Of a stretch of 31,519 nucleotides of DNA, positions 7,521 through 15,999 are shown in pieces. Below the pieces are notes generated by a model, which saw only the letters and a program-made list of their open reading frames with translations, was not told where the DNA came from and made no database searches. The DNA comes from an uncultured Flavobacteriales bacterium. Lineage in GTDB: Bacteria > Bacteroidota > Bacteroidia > Flavobacteriales_E > Vicingaceae. A program made the position numbers and the translations under genes. How positions within the stretch are numbered: the stretch's first letter is position 1; each line of letters opens with the position of its first letter. The stretch is from positions 1-31,519 of the forward strand of contig CAJXRL010000004.1 of NCBI GenBank assembly GCA_913059105.1. Direction: 5' to 3'.

Positions 7521-8324
7521 ATGCAAAATACTATCCAAAATATCGACAATTCAGCTCCTATAGGAGTTTTTGATTCAGGAATCGGAGGTACCTCAATATG
7601 GAATGAAATTAATCAATTACTGCCATCAGAAAACAGCATTTACTTGGCTGACAGTGCTCATGCACCTTATGGTATTCGTTCAAAAGAAGAAATAATAAGT
7701 TTAAGTGAAAAGAATACTAAACTACTCTTAGAAAAAGGCTGTAAGATTATTGTAGTAGCTTGTAATACAGCCACAACTAATGCCATTAAATATTTAAGAA
7801 AGAAATATAATGTCCCTTTCATTGGAATTGAACCTGCAATTAAACCTGCATCTTTAAAAACCAAAAGTAAAGTTGTTGGAATTTTAGCCACAAAAGGAAC
7901 ACTTAGCAGTTCTCTTTTTCAAGAAACTACAAACCATTATAAAGAAGAAATTGAAATACTTGAGCAAGACGGCACTGGGATTGTAGAGCTTATGGAACAT
8001 GGAAAATTAGACTCAGTGGAAATGGTAAATTTATTACAACTCTATATATCCCCGATGGTAGAGAAAGGAATGGATCATCTAGTATTGGGTTGTTCGCACT
8101 ACCCATATTTAATTCCAATATTGAAAAAGATTTTACCTGTGGAGGTTAAAATAATTGACTCCGGATTTGCAGCAGCAAAACAAACCAAAGCAATTCTGCA
8201 GTTAAATAATTTACTAAATAACAGTAAGGAAATTGGCAAACATAATTTTTATACAAATGGCTCTGCAGATGTCTTAAAACAAATTTTAGAGAATAGATTT
8301 AACGTTTCAGCTTTGGATTTTTAA
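7521..8324 (+). CDS. murI: glutamate racemase
   Basis: This cytosolic enzyme interconverts L- and D-glutamate, supplying D-Glu for peptidoglycan. It has 267 residues. Family motifs are PIGVFDSGIGGTSIW (Asp18), LADSAHAPYG (about 42-51), the first catalytic cysteine in VVACNTATTNA (Cys81), and the second in LVLGCSHYPYL (Cys191 with His193). The frame extends to a GTG at 7511 minus two bases (7509), but that codon lies within the terminator stem. The ATG at 7521 is the first sensible start and gives a usual short N-terminus. The position one base after a terminator T-run is odd and means its own transcript must start very close by, or depend on read-through. It overlaps the convergent prfB by 4 bases. 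Confidence 0.95.
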   Translation: MQNTIQNIDNSAPIGVFDSGIGGTSIWNEINQLLPSENSIYLADSAHAPYGIRSKEEIISLSEKNTKLLLEKGCKIIVVACNTATTNAIKYLRKKYNVPFIGIEPAIKPASLKTKSKVVGILATKGTLSSSLFQETTNHYKEEIEILEQDGTGIVELMEHGKLDSVEMVNLLQLYISPMVEKGMDHLVLGCSHYPYLIPILKKILPVEVKIIDSGFAAAKQTKAILQLNNLLNNSKEIGKHNFYTNGSADVLKQILENRFNVSALDF

Positions 8325-9412
8325 TAGCTTGTTCCAAACTCCATCAAATAGGTTTTTATAAATTCATTAAGTCCACCATTCATTACTCCTTCAACATTTG
8401 AAGTTTCGTGACCTGTTCGGACATCCTTTACCATTTTATAGGGGTGCATTACATAATTCCGTATTTGCGAACCCCATTCAATCTTCTTTTTATCAGCTTC
8501 AATTTCAGCTCTTTTTTCTAGCTTTTCGCGCATTTTTATCTCGAATAACTGTGACTTAAGCAATTGCATCGCCTTATCCTTGTTCCCTAATTGAGATCTA
8601 GTTTCAGTATTATTGATAATAATCCCAGTTGGTTTGTGCGTCAACCTAACTCCGGTTTCGACCTTGTTTACATTCTGCCCACCTGCTCCACCTGAACGGA
8701 AAGTATCCCAAGACACATCAGCCGGGTTTACTTCAATTTCTATTGTGTCATCTACCAATGGATAAACATAAACGGAGGCAAATGAAGTATGGCGTTTGGC
8801 ATTAGAATCAAACGGAGAGATTCGAACTAATCGATGCACCCCATTCTCCCCTTTCAAATAACCAAAAGCAAACTCCCCTTCTATTTCAATGGTAACCGTT
8901 TTAATTCCAGCTACGTCCCCATTTTGTAGATCGAGCTCCTTCACTTTCATGTTGTTTTTTTCAGCCCACATTAAATACATGCGCATTAACATGGCCGCCC
9001 AATCGCAGCTTTCTGTTCCTCCCGCCCCGGAAGTGACTTGTAATACAGCACTCAGAGAGTCCTCCTCAGCACTCAGCATGTTCTTAAACTCTAAATCATC
9101 TAAAAAATCTAGCGCTCTTTTGTACGAAAATTCTACCTCCTCGGCAGTTGCTGCTTCTTCTTTGTAAAAATCAAATAAAACTTCTGTATCTTCAACCGCA
9201 GTTTTAACTGACTTGTAACCTTCAGTCCATACTTTCTTATTGCGAATTTGCTTCAAAAGTCTTTCAGCAGCTTTTGAATCATTCCAAAATTCCGGTAATT
9301 GTGTCCGCTGCACTTCTTCATCGATTTCTATTTGTAAATCATCAATGTTTAAATAGCCTTTAAGTGCTTCAGTTCGCTGTTGAATGGATTTTAGTTGATC
9401 TTGTGTTATCAT
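8321..9412 (-). CDS. prfB: peptide chain release factor 2
   Basis: RF2 recognises UGA and UAA stop codons on the ribosome and triggers peptide release. The 363-residue frame has the stop-recognition tripeptide Ser-Pro-Phe (about 199-201, in RISPFDSNAKRHTS) and the catalytic GGQ loop (about 244-246, in RSGGAGGQNVNK). Unlike most bacterial prfB genes there is no internal UGA: the segment equivalent to the E. coli frameshift site (LKGYLNID, residues 17-24) reads straight through in one frame. The gene therefore appears to lack autoregulatory frameshifting. It is divergent from recQ with 85 bases between them and converges on murI with a 4-base overlap. Confidence 0.96.
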   Translation of the reverse strand: MITQDQLKSIQQRTEALKGYLNIDDLQIEIDEEVQRTQLPEFWNDSKAAERLLKQIRNKKVWTEGYKSVKTAVEDTEVLFDFYKEEAATAEEVEFSYKRALDFLDDLEFKNMLSAEEDSLSAVLQVTSGAGGTESCDWAAMLMRMYLMWAEKNNMKVKELDLQNGDVAGIKTVTIEIEGEFAFGYLKGENGVHRLVRISPFDSNAKRHTSFASVYVYPLVDDTIEIEVNPADVSWDTFRSGGAGGQNVNKVETGVRLTHKPTGIIINNTETRSQLGNKDKAMQLLKSQLFEIKMREKLEKRAEIEADKKKIEWGSQIRNYVMHPYKMVKDVRTGHETSNVEGVMNGGLNEFIKTYLMEFGTSY

Positions 9413-9431
9413 ATCATTTATGAAAGAATTT

Positions 9432-9439
9432 CAAAGTTA
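9432..9439 (-). promoter_or_regulatory. candidate -7 box of the prfB promoter
   Basis: On the minus strand this reads TAACTTTG, a full match to the Bacteroidota -7 consensus TAnnTTTG, 19 bases before the prfB start codon. A transcript would have a leader of only about a dozen bases. No clear TTG is visible at the -33 spacing, so the call rests on one box and position. Confidence 0.45.
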
Positions 9440-9497
9440 ATCTTTCAGCTTTGGATTTAGAGTAATATTTCGCAATTAACCCCTAATTTTATAAACC

Positions 9498-11393
9498 ATG
9501 TTCGCAAGCTCTTCCATTCACGATATTTTAAAAACTTACTGGGGCTTTGAGCAGTTTCGCCCTAAGCAAGAAGAGATTATTCAATCTGTAATAGAAGGAA
9601 AAGATACCCTTGCCTTACTCCCGACCGGTGGCGGAAAGTCAATTTGTTTTCAAATTCCATCCTTATTACAAGACGGTTTGTGTTTGGTGGTTTCTCCGCT
9701 TATTGCTTTAATGCAAGACCAAGTACAAAACTTAAAATCGAAAGGAATAAAAGCGCTCATGTTACATTCTGCCATGAGCAAGAGAGAAATTGACATTACA
9801 CTCGATAATGCAGCCTACGGAGATTATAAATTTTTATACTTATCGCCAGAGCGTTTGGAAACGGAGTTGTTTAAAGCCAGACTAAAAAAAATGACCATCA
9901 ATTCGGTGGCTGTAGATGAGGCGCATTGTATTTCGCAATGGGGTTATGATTTTAGACCATCGTATTTAAATATTGCAAAATTAAAAGAACAATTGAAGGA
10001 TGTTCCATTTATAGCATTAACAGCAACCGCAACACCCCTTGTTGTGAAAGACATTCAAAAAAGATTACTCTTCAAAAAGCCGAATGTTATTCAGAAAAGT
10101 TTTTTACGAAAGAATTTAGCTTACGTCGTTCGTAAATCAGAGAACACAATAGCCTCAATGCTTAAGGTAATTGATGGAATTGGAGGCAGTGGTATTATAT
10201 ATGCAACAACTAGAAAACGGACCAAAGAAATTGCCCATGTATTAGCACAACATGGGCTAAAAGCGGATTACTATCATGCTGGTCTTTCTTCAGAAGAAAG
10301 ACAAAAGAAACAGCAAGAGTGGATTACTAATAGAACCCAAATTATAGTTGCAACCAATGCTTTTGGTATGGGAATAGACAAGGCAGATGTGCGTTTTGTT
10401 ATTCATGTGGATTTACCAAGTTCTTTGGAAGCCTATTTTCAAGAAGCAGGAAGAGCTGGAAGAGATGAGAGAAAAGCTTTTGCCGTTTTACTAGTAAGCC
10501 CTGCTATGACTAGCGACTTGAAGCAAAAAACAGAATTGGAATTTCCTGAAATGGTTTTTATTAAAAAATGCTATCTGAGCTTGTCAAATTATTTTCAAAT
10601 ACCTATTTATGGAGGATTAAACCAAAGCTATGATTTTGATATAAGAGAGTTTAGCAATAGATATAAATTTAACATGGCTAGTTGTTATCGAGCACTTCAT
10701 TTCTTAGAAAAAGAAGCACTAATTAGTTTGTCTGAAAATTTTTCTACGCCGACCAAAGTGAACATTCTTCTAACAAAACAAGATTTTTACAAATTTCAAG
10801 TAGCTCATAAAATCTACGACCACTTTCTCAAAACTTTACTCAGAACATATGGCGGTTTGATGGAAGGTTATGTTTCCATTAATGAAAACGAACTTGCGAA
10901 AAACTTAAAAACCAGCAAAACCAAAGTAGTAGAAACTCTTCTCCGTTTGAAAAAGCTAGAAGTAATCGATTATTTACCAAAAGGTACCCTTCCAAAGATA
11001 ACCTACACCCGAGAAAGAGTGGAAAGTGTTCAAATTAGCAAGCAACATTATGAAGAGCGAAAAAAGATTGCATTTGAACAAGTGAATTCAGTCATTCAAT
11101 ACACCGAAAATGAAATAGTTTGCCGCAGTAACACCTTACTTTATTATTTTGGTGAGAACGAAGTTGAAACTTGTGGCGTTTGTGATGTATGTTTATTAAA
11201 CAAGCGGAATAGTATTGAAGTAAACATGGACTCTTTAGAAAAAGAATTATTAAAAAAACTAAAAATTGGCCCGCAAAAAGTAGATGAGCTGCTACAGGGC
11301 AATAAACATTCTAAAGAGCTAGCTAAGCTGCTTAATTTCCTAACTGATAGTAGAAAATTAAATTTTGATGGATTGACGTACTCTTTGAACTAA
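9498..11393 (+). CDS. recQ: ATP-dependent DNA helicase RecQ (short form, no HRDC)
   Basis: This is a superfamily 2, 3'-to-5' DNA helicase of 631 residues acting in recombination and repair. Visible motifs are the RecQ-specific motif 0 segment FGFEQFRPKQ-type (here WGFEQFRPKQEEII, about 15-28), Walker A LPTGGGKS (41-48), VDEAHCISQWGYDFRPSY (DEAH at 140-143), TATATP (about 175-180), and the helicase motif VI region EAGRAGRDE. A zinc site is formed by Cys542, Cys559, Cys562 and Cys565 (CGVCDVC). After it a short tail of about 65 residues, probably helical, replaces the HRDC domain of classical RecQ. Many Bacteroidota carry a second, longer RecQ elsewhere, and this one looks like the short paralogue. 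It converges on ligA with only 5 bases between. Confidence 0.94.
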   Translation: MFASSSIHDILKTYWGFEQFRPKQEEIIQSVIEGKDTLALLPTGGGKSICFQIPSLLQDGLCLVVSPLIALMQDQVQNLKSKGIKALMLHSAMSKREIDITLDNAAYGDYKFLYLSPERLETELFKARLKKMTINSVAVDEAHCISQWGYDFRPSYLNIAKLKEQLKDVPFIALTATATPLVVKDIQKRLLFKKPNVIQKSFLRKNLAYVVRKSENTIASMLKVIDGIGGSGIIYATTRKRTKEIAHVLAQHGLKADYYHAGLSSEERQKKQQEWITNRTQIIVATNAFGMGIDKADVRFVIHVDLPSSLEAYFQEAGRAGRDERKAFAVLLVSPAMTSDLKQKTELEFPEMVFIKKCYLSLSNYFQIPIYGGLNQSYDFDIREFSNRYKFNMASCYRALHFLEKEALISLSENFSTPTKVNILLTKQDFYKFQVAHKIYDHFLKTLLRTYGGLMEGYVSINENELAKNLKTSKTKVVETLLRLKKLEVIDYLPKGTLPKITYTRERVESVQISKQHYEERKKIAFEQVNSVIQYTENEIVCRSNTLLYYFGENEVETCGVCDVCLLNKRNSIEVNMDSLEKELLKKLKIGPQKVDELLQGNKHSKELAKLLNFLTDSRKLNFDGLTYSLN

Positions 11394-11398
11394 AACTT

Positions 11399-13414
11399 CT
11401 AACCCAGCATCTCTGTAAACTCTTGCTCACTCAAAATTGTTACCTCTAAACTCTCTGCTTTCTCTTTCTTAGCGGGGCCCATTTTATCACCAGCAATTAA
11501 ATAATCAGTCTTTTTAGAAATGGAGCCAACATTTTTTCCGCCATAATCTTCGATAGTTTTCTTTAAGTCATTTCTAGAAAAATTTTCAAAAACTCCGGAA
11601 ACCACAAATGTCTTACCATCAAAAATGGTGGAAATCTGAGTGTTTTCTTTTTCTACAATTTCAAACTGCAATCCATAAGACTTTAATCGGTTAATTAACT
11701 CTAAATGCTCTTCTTTTTGCAGAAAGAAGAATAGACTTTCCGCTATTTTTTCTCCAATCTCGTCTACCGCCAACATTTCCTCTAACGTAGCATTCAGAAT
11801 GGCATCCATATTCTTAAAATATTTAGCCAACTTCTTGGAAACTGTTTCCCCTACGTATCTAATGCCTAACGCAAACAAAACCCTTTCAAAAGGTATTTGC
11901 TTAGAATTCTCGACACCTTGCAATAAATTAGAAACCGACTTTTGTGCCATGCGGTCCAACTTCAATAAGTCCTCTTCTTGCAAGGTATACAGATCAGCAT
12001 AATTATTAATGAACTTCTCAGCATACAATAGTTCTATTGTTTCTTCACCCAAACCATCAATGTCCATCGCTTTTCGCGAAATAAAATGGGTTATTTTTCC
12101 CTTAATCTGCGTAGGGCATCCAGTTTCATTTGTGCAATAATGTTTTGCTTCTCCTTCAATTCGAATCAAATTTGTTTCACACTCCGGACATTGAGAAATA
12201 TATTCCGTGGGTTGAGAGTTTGGTGGACGTTCTTCCAAATTAACACCAACTACTTTTGGAATAATTTCCCCCCCTTTTTCAACTTGAACCAAATCTCCTT
12301 CTCGAATATCAAATTTTTCAATTTGATCTGCATTATGAAGAGAAGCTCTCTTTACTGTTGTTCCGGCAAGTAATATCGGTTCCAAATTCGCAACCGGGGT
12401 TATTGCTCCGGTTCTTCCAACTTGATACGTAATCTGATTTAATCGAGTCTCCACCTGTTCCGCTTTGAACTTATAAGCAATCGCCCATCGCGGACTCTTT
12501 GCGGTATATCCCAGCTCTTCTTGCAGATAATAATCATTCACTTTTATGACGATCCCATCAATTTCAAAATTTAAATTGTTGCGTTCGGTGCTCCAATAGT
12601 TAATAAATTCAAAAATTCCTTCAATAGATTGATACGTAGCAAACAATTTTTCACTTTCCTTAGGCACTTTAAATCCCCAGCTTGCTGCAGCGACCAAGTT
12701 CTCTTCATGGCTTTTAAAGGGAAGGTCTTCACCCAAAACATAATACAAATAACTATCTAGTTTTCTAGATGACACGACTTTAGAATCCTTCATTTTTAGT
12801 GTCCCAGAAGCAGCATTTCTCGGGTTCGCCAAACGATCTTCTCCAATATCTTCTCTACTTTCATTCAATGCTTTAAACACAGAAAGTGGATAAAATATCT
12901 CTCCTCGAATTTCAAATTCATCAGGATAATCACCTGTTAATTTCAAAGGTATTGCGCGAATCGTTTTAACATTCTCCGTTATATCATCACCCTTAGTTCC
13001 ATCTCCTCTGGTAACTGCTTTAAATAATTGACCATTCTTATATTGGATACCTATGGCAACTCCATCGTATTTCAACTCACAAGTATATTCCACTTTTTTA
13101 CCAGCAAGTTTTTGAACTCTTTGATCAAAGTCAATCAAATCTTCCTGATTATAGCTATTGCTCAAGGAAAGCATAGGATATTGATGCACCACTGTCTCAA
13201 ATTTCTTAGTAACAGTTCCCCCTACTCGCTTTGTTGGCGAATTTTCCTCAGCAAATTGCGGGTATTCTTTCTCTAATTGCTGCAACTCTGTGAGTAATTG
13301 ATCGAAATCATAATCCGAAATTTGTGGATTATCGTTCATGTAATACTCGTAGTTGTGCCTCTGAACTTGCCCACTCAATTCTGCTATTCTTTCTTGTGCT
13401 TGAAAAAGATCCAT
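11399..13414 (-). CDS. ligA: NAD-dependent DNA ligase
   Basis: LigA seals nicks in replication and repair, using NAD+ to form an enzyme-AMP intermediate. The 671-residue length is normal. The N-terminal Ia domain (HNYEYYMNDNPQISDYDFD, about 20-38) precedes the adenylation site CELKYDG with Lys115. Next come the OB region and the zinc finger with Cys409, Cys412, Cys427 and Cys433. Helix-hairpin-helix repeats follow (for example IDGLGEETIELLY and ALGIRYVGETVSKKLAKYF). A C-terminal BRCT domain runs from about 594 and includes FVVSGVFENFSRNDLKKTIEDY. The gene converges on recQ and is divergent from the fatty-acid transporter-like gene, with 73 bases between the two start codons. Confidence 0.97.
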   Translation of the reverse strand: MDLFQAQERIAELSGQVQRHNYEYYMNDNPQISDYDFDQLLTELQQLEKEYPQFAEENSPTKRVGGTVTKKFETVVHQYPMLSLSNSYNQEDLIDFDQRVQKLAGKKVEYTCELKYDGVAIGIQYKNGQLFKAVTRGDGTKGDDITENVKTIRAIPLKLTGDYPDEFEIRGEIFYPLSVFKALNESREDIGEDRLANPRNAASGTLKMKDSKVVSSRKLDSYLYYVLGEDLPFKSHEENLVAAASWGFKVPKESEKLFATYQSIEGIFEFINYWSTERNNLNFEIDGIVIKVNDYYLQEELGYTAKSPRWAIAYKFKAEQVETRLNQITYQVGRTGAITPVANLEPILLAGTTVKRASLHNADQIEKFDIREGDLVQVEKGGEIIPKVVGVNLEERPPNSQPTEYISQCPECETNLIRIEGEAKHYCTNETGCPTQIKGKITHFISRKAMDIDGLGEETIELLYAEKFINNYADLYTLQEEDLLKLDRMAQKSVSNLLQGVENSKQIPFERVLFALGIRYVGETVSKKLAKYFKNMDAILNATLEEMLAVDEIGEKIAESLFFFLQKEEHLELINRLKSYGLQFEIVEKENTQISTIFDGKTFVVSGVFENFSRNDLKKTIEDYGGKNVGSISKKTDYLIAGDKMGPAKKEKAESLEVTILSEQEFTEMLG

Positions 13415-13428
13415 GTAGTTGCTAGATT

Positions 13429-13459
13429 TTGACTAAAATTATTAATTCAATTGCATTTG
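13429..13459 (+). promoter_or_regulatory. candidate promoter of the AtoE-like transporter
   Basis: A TTG at 13429-13431 is followed after 20 bases by TGCATTTG at 13452-13459. The pair fits the Bacteroidota layout TTG-N19-21-TAnnTTTG with one mismatch in the -7 box. It lies 28 bases before the ATG at 13488. It is the only site in the window where I found both elements at the expected spacing. Confidence 0.45.
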
Positions 13460-13487
13460 TGTTATTTTTAAATGATAATCTACCAAC

Positions 13488-14882
13488 ATGAAATTTACTG
13501 AAAAATACAGTCGCATTTTTCAATTGCTACTGCCTTCTCCGTTAAGTATTGCGCTATTATTAAGCCTGATAACTATAATTGTTGCATATATTTTCACCAA
13601 TACAGGAAACGCTGGCGACCAGAATTATTTAATAACTCTTTTAGAATTTTGGGAAAGGGGTTTGTGGAACAACGGCTTAATGGTTTTTGCGCTTCAAATG
13701 ATGCTAATGCTGGTATTAGGACATATACTAGCCATGTCTCCCCTAGTAAGTCGACTTATTGATAAAATAAGTGTTTATGCTACAAACAATGCAAGGGCGG
13801 CAGCTTTAGTTTGCTTTTCGACTATTGCAGTTGCACTTTTTAATTGGGGTTTAGGACTCATTTTTGGAGCAATTATGGCTCGAAAAATTGGTGAAAAGGC
13901 ACACCGAGAAGGCATTGAACTCAACTATCCCTTAATCGGCGCAGCCGGCTACTCATGCTTAATGGTTTGGCACGGAGGAATTTCCGGGTCCTCTACAACC
14001 AAAGTTGCAGAGAAGGGTCATTTAGCATCTTTAATGGAAGACATACTGCCTGCCGAAAAATTATTGGAGTTGCCTTCAGCTATCCCATTCTCCGAAACAG
14101 TGTTTTCTTCCATGAACATATTTGCCAGCATAGCAGCATTGATTTTAATTCCTCTATTGATGTATTTTCTCGGAAAAGTCAGTTCAGGTTCAAACCTTAA
14201 CAGATTAGCAATAAAAGAAGCTTATATCCATGAAAAAAAGACTCCAGTAGGCGCAGAGAAAATTGATTATTCCACCTTCACTACAAAAATAGTTGGATCA
14301 ATTATCTTGGTTTATCTTGGTTTGAAAGTTCTACAGACTCCTTATATTTCAACATTTGCCTTCATTACTCCAAATTTTATCAACCTAAGTTTACTTGGAC
14401 TTGGCTTTTTCTTTCATAAAAATATTGTTGGCTTTCTAAAAGCAACAGAACATGCAATTGGCGGAGCTTCAGGAATACTCATTCAATTTCCACTATACTT
14501 TGGCATTATGGGAATAATGAAAGAATCAGGATTGGTAAACATGCTTTCTACCTTATTTGTTTCTAATGCTACTTCAACTAGCTTTCCAATATTTACACTA
14601 ATAAGTGCAGCAATTGTAAATGTATTTGTGCCTAGTGGTGGGGGGCAATGGGCAATTCAAGGGCCAATTATCGTTCAAGCGGCTGAAAGTTTGCAAACTT
14701 CATTGCCCAAAAGCATTATGGCCTTAGCCTACGGAGACCAGTTAACCAACATGTTACAGCCATTTTGGGCATTACCACTATTGGGAATTACAAAGTTAAA
14801 GGCCAAAGAGATTTTACCCTATACACTAATGATGATGCTACTCGGGACAGTAATTTACATAAGTGCATTGTTGTTATTTTAA
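13488..14882 (+). CDS. AtoE-family short-chain fatty acid transporter
   Basis: This inner-membrane protein of 464 residues has about ten to twelve hydrophobic segments. It matches the AtoE (short-chain fatty acid transporter) family in several conserved stretches: WERGLWNNGLMVFALQMMLML near 50-70, the LGHILAMSPLVSRLIDKIS segment, VALFNWGLGLIFGAIMAR, GAAGYSCLMVWHGGISGSS near 152-170, and VFVPSGGGQWAIQGP near 381-395. The glycine/serine-rich HGGISGS and PSGGGQW loops are hallmarks of the family. AtoE-type proteins are thought to move acetoacetate or short-chain fatty acids. There is no ato operon (CoA transferase, thiolase) beside it, so the substrate here is unknown. Its stop overlaps that of the convergent ABC permease gene by 4 bases. 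Confidence 0.85.
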   Translation: MKFTEKYSRIFQLLLPSPLSIALLLSLITIIVAYIFTNTGNAGDQNYLITLLEFWERGLWNNGLMVFALQMMLMLVLGHILAMSPLVSRLIDKISVYATNNARAAALVCFSTIAVALFNWGLGLIFGAIMARKIGEKAHREGIELNYPLIGAAGYSCLMVWHGGISGSSTTKVAEKGHLASLMEDILPAEKLLELPSAIPFSETVFSSMNIFASIAALILIPLLMYFLGKVSSGSNLNRLAIKEAYIHEKKTPVGAEKIDYSTFTTKIVGSIILVYLGLKVLQTPYISTFAFITPNFINLSLLGLGFFFHKNIVGFLKATEHAIGGASGILIQFPLYFGIMGIMKESGLVNMLSTLFVSNATSTSFPIFTLISAAIVNVFVPSGGGQWAIQGPIIVQAAESLQTSLPKSIMALAYGDQLTNMLQPFWALPLLGITKLKAKEILPYTLMMMLLGTVIYISALLLF

Positions 14883-15994
14883 ACTCCTACTTGTTTCATG
14901 TTTTTGGTATCGAAGGCATCTCTTAAACCATTTCCTAACAATACAAATGAAAGAACCAACAAGCAAATAGCTATGCCTGGAAAAATTGCTAAATAAGCAT
15001 CTCCGGTAATAATATAACCCTTGTGTTCTGCAATCATTTTACCCCATGTAGCTTGTGGTGGTTGTGCCCCTAAACCTAAAAAACTTAACCCTGCTTCAAT
15101 TAAAATGGCAGCTGCAAAATTGGCAGCGGAAATCACGATAATTGGCCCTGTAACGTTGGGCAAAATATGTTTCATAATAATCCTAGCATTTGTAAACCCA
15201 AAGGATTTTCCTGCTTCTATAAATTCCATCTGCTTCGTACTCATAACCTGGCCACGAACAACTCTAGCTACTTCCACCCACATAGTAAGTCCAACAGCTA
15301 CAAAAACTTGCCAAAACCCTTTGCCTAAAGCTAACGTCATAGCAATTACCAATAACAAAGTAGGAACAGACCAAATAACATTAATGAACCACATGATTAA
15401 ATCATCCACTTTCCCTCCGAAGTAGGCCGCTATTGAACCTAAACTAATTCCAATAAATAGAGAAATTAAAATCGAGATGAACCCAACCGCAAATGAGATC
15501 CATGTACCTCCCATCAAGCGGCTCAACATATCTCTGCCATAGCGGTCTGTGCCGAGCCAGTAGTGTTTCTTAGTCATTATTCCCTCTTCACTAAACTGCT
15601 CAAAATCCGTTGAAGCAAAGCTGATTATTTCTCCATTATTAGGTTCGTTTCCCGTGTACTTCTCAACTTCAATCTTATCCTTGGTAATAGAATAGTTTGC
15701 TATCGGAATTTCAATAAAATTCGTTTGAAATCCATAAATAAACTCTTGTAAAAACGACTGAGATCTTTTTTGAGGATTTGGGAGTAGAAGCATATCTACT
15801 GAAAATCCCGGAGATTTTCGAGTTAACTCCAAGTGCTGAACATTGGCTTTTGGTGAAGAGTCTGGGCGCAATATTGGGCCAGCCACAACAATCAATAAAA
15901 AAGCGGAAATAACGAAAAGGCCAAGCACTGCAATCTTATTCTGCAGTAATTTTTTCCAAGCTAAATGAAGTGGAGATTTGTTTTTTTTACTCAA
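14879..15994 (-). CDS. DppC/OppC-type ABC transporter permease
   Basis: This 371-residue inner-membrane protein is of the peptide/nickel ABC importer permease class. TM1 lies at about 22-43. A long extracytoplasmic insert follows (about 45-150), longer than usual, and then the family block KHYWLGTDRYGRDMLSRLMGG. The remaining TM segments come next, with the EAA loop EFIEAGKSFGFTNARIIMKH near 265-284 that contacts the ATPase. The segment IEAGLSFLGLGAQPPQATWG is highly typical of OppC/DppC. No partner DppB-type permease, ATPase or binding protein is encoded in the window, so the partners must be elsewhere. It starts 5 bases after the glycosyltransferase stop and is the last gene of a three-gene minus-strand operon. 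Confidence 0.92.
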   Translation of the reverse strand: MSKKNKSPLHLAWKKLLQNKIAVLGLFVISAFLLIVVAGPILRPDSSPKANVQHLELTRKSPGFSVDMLLLPNPQKRSQSFLQEFIYGFQTNFIEIPIANYSITKDKIEVEKYTGNEPNNGEIISFASTDFEQFSEEGIMTKKHYWLGTDRYGRDMLSRLMGGTWISFAVGFISILISLFIGISLGSIAAYFGGKVDDLIMWFINVIWSVPTLLLVIAMTLALGKGFWQVFVAVGLTMWVEVARVVRGQVMSTKQMEFIEAGKSFGFTNARIIMKHILPNVTGPIIVISAANFAAAILIEAGLSFLGLGAQPPQATWGKMIAEHKGYIITGDAYLAIFPGIAICLLVLSFVLLGNGLRDAFDTKNMKQVGV

Positions 15995-15999
15995 ACTAA

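Noticed and set aside
9338..9412. Programmed frameshift in prfB
   Set aside because: I looked for a UGA and slippery CUU at the expected place, but the frame is continuous there, so none is annotated.
15021..15425. 134-residue open frame on the plus strand
   Set aside because: It is antisense to the conserved TM and EAA-loop region of the ABC permease, with a low-complexity translation and no start context.
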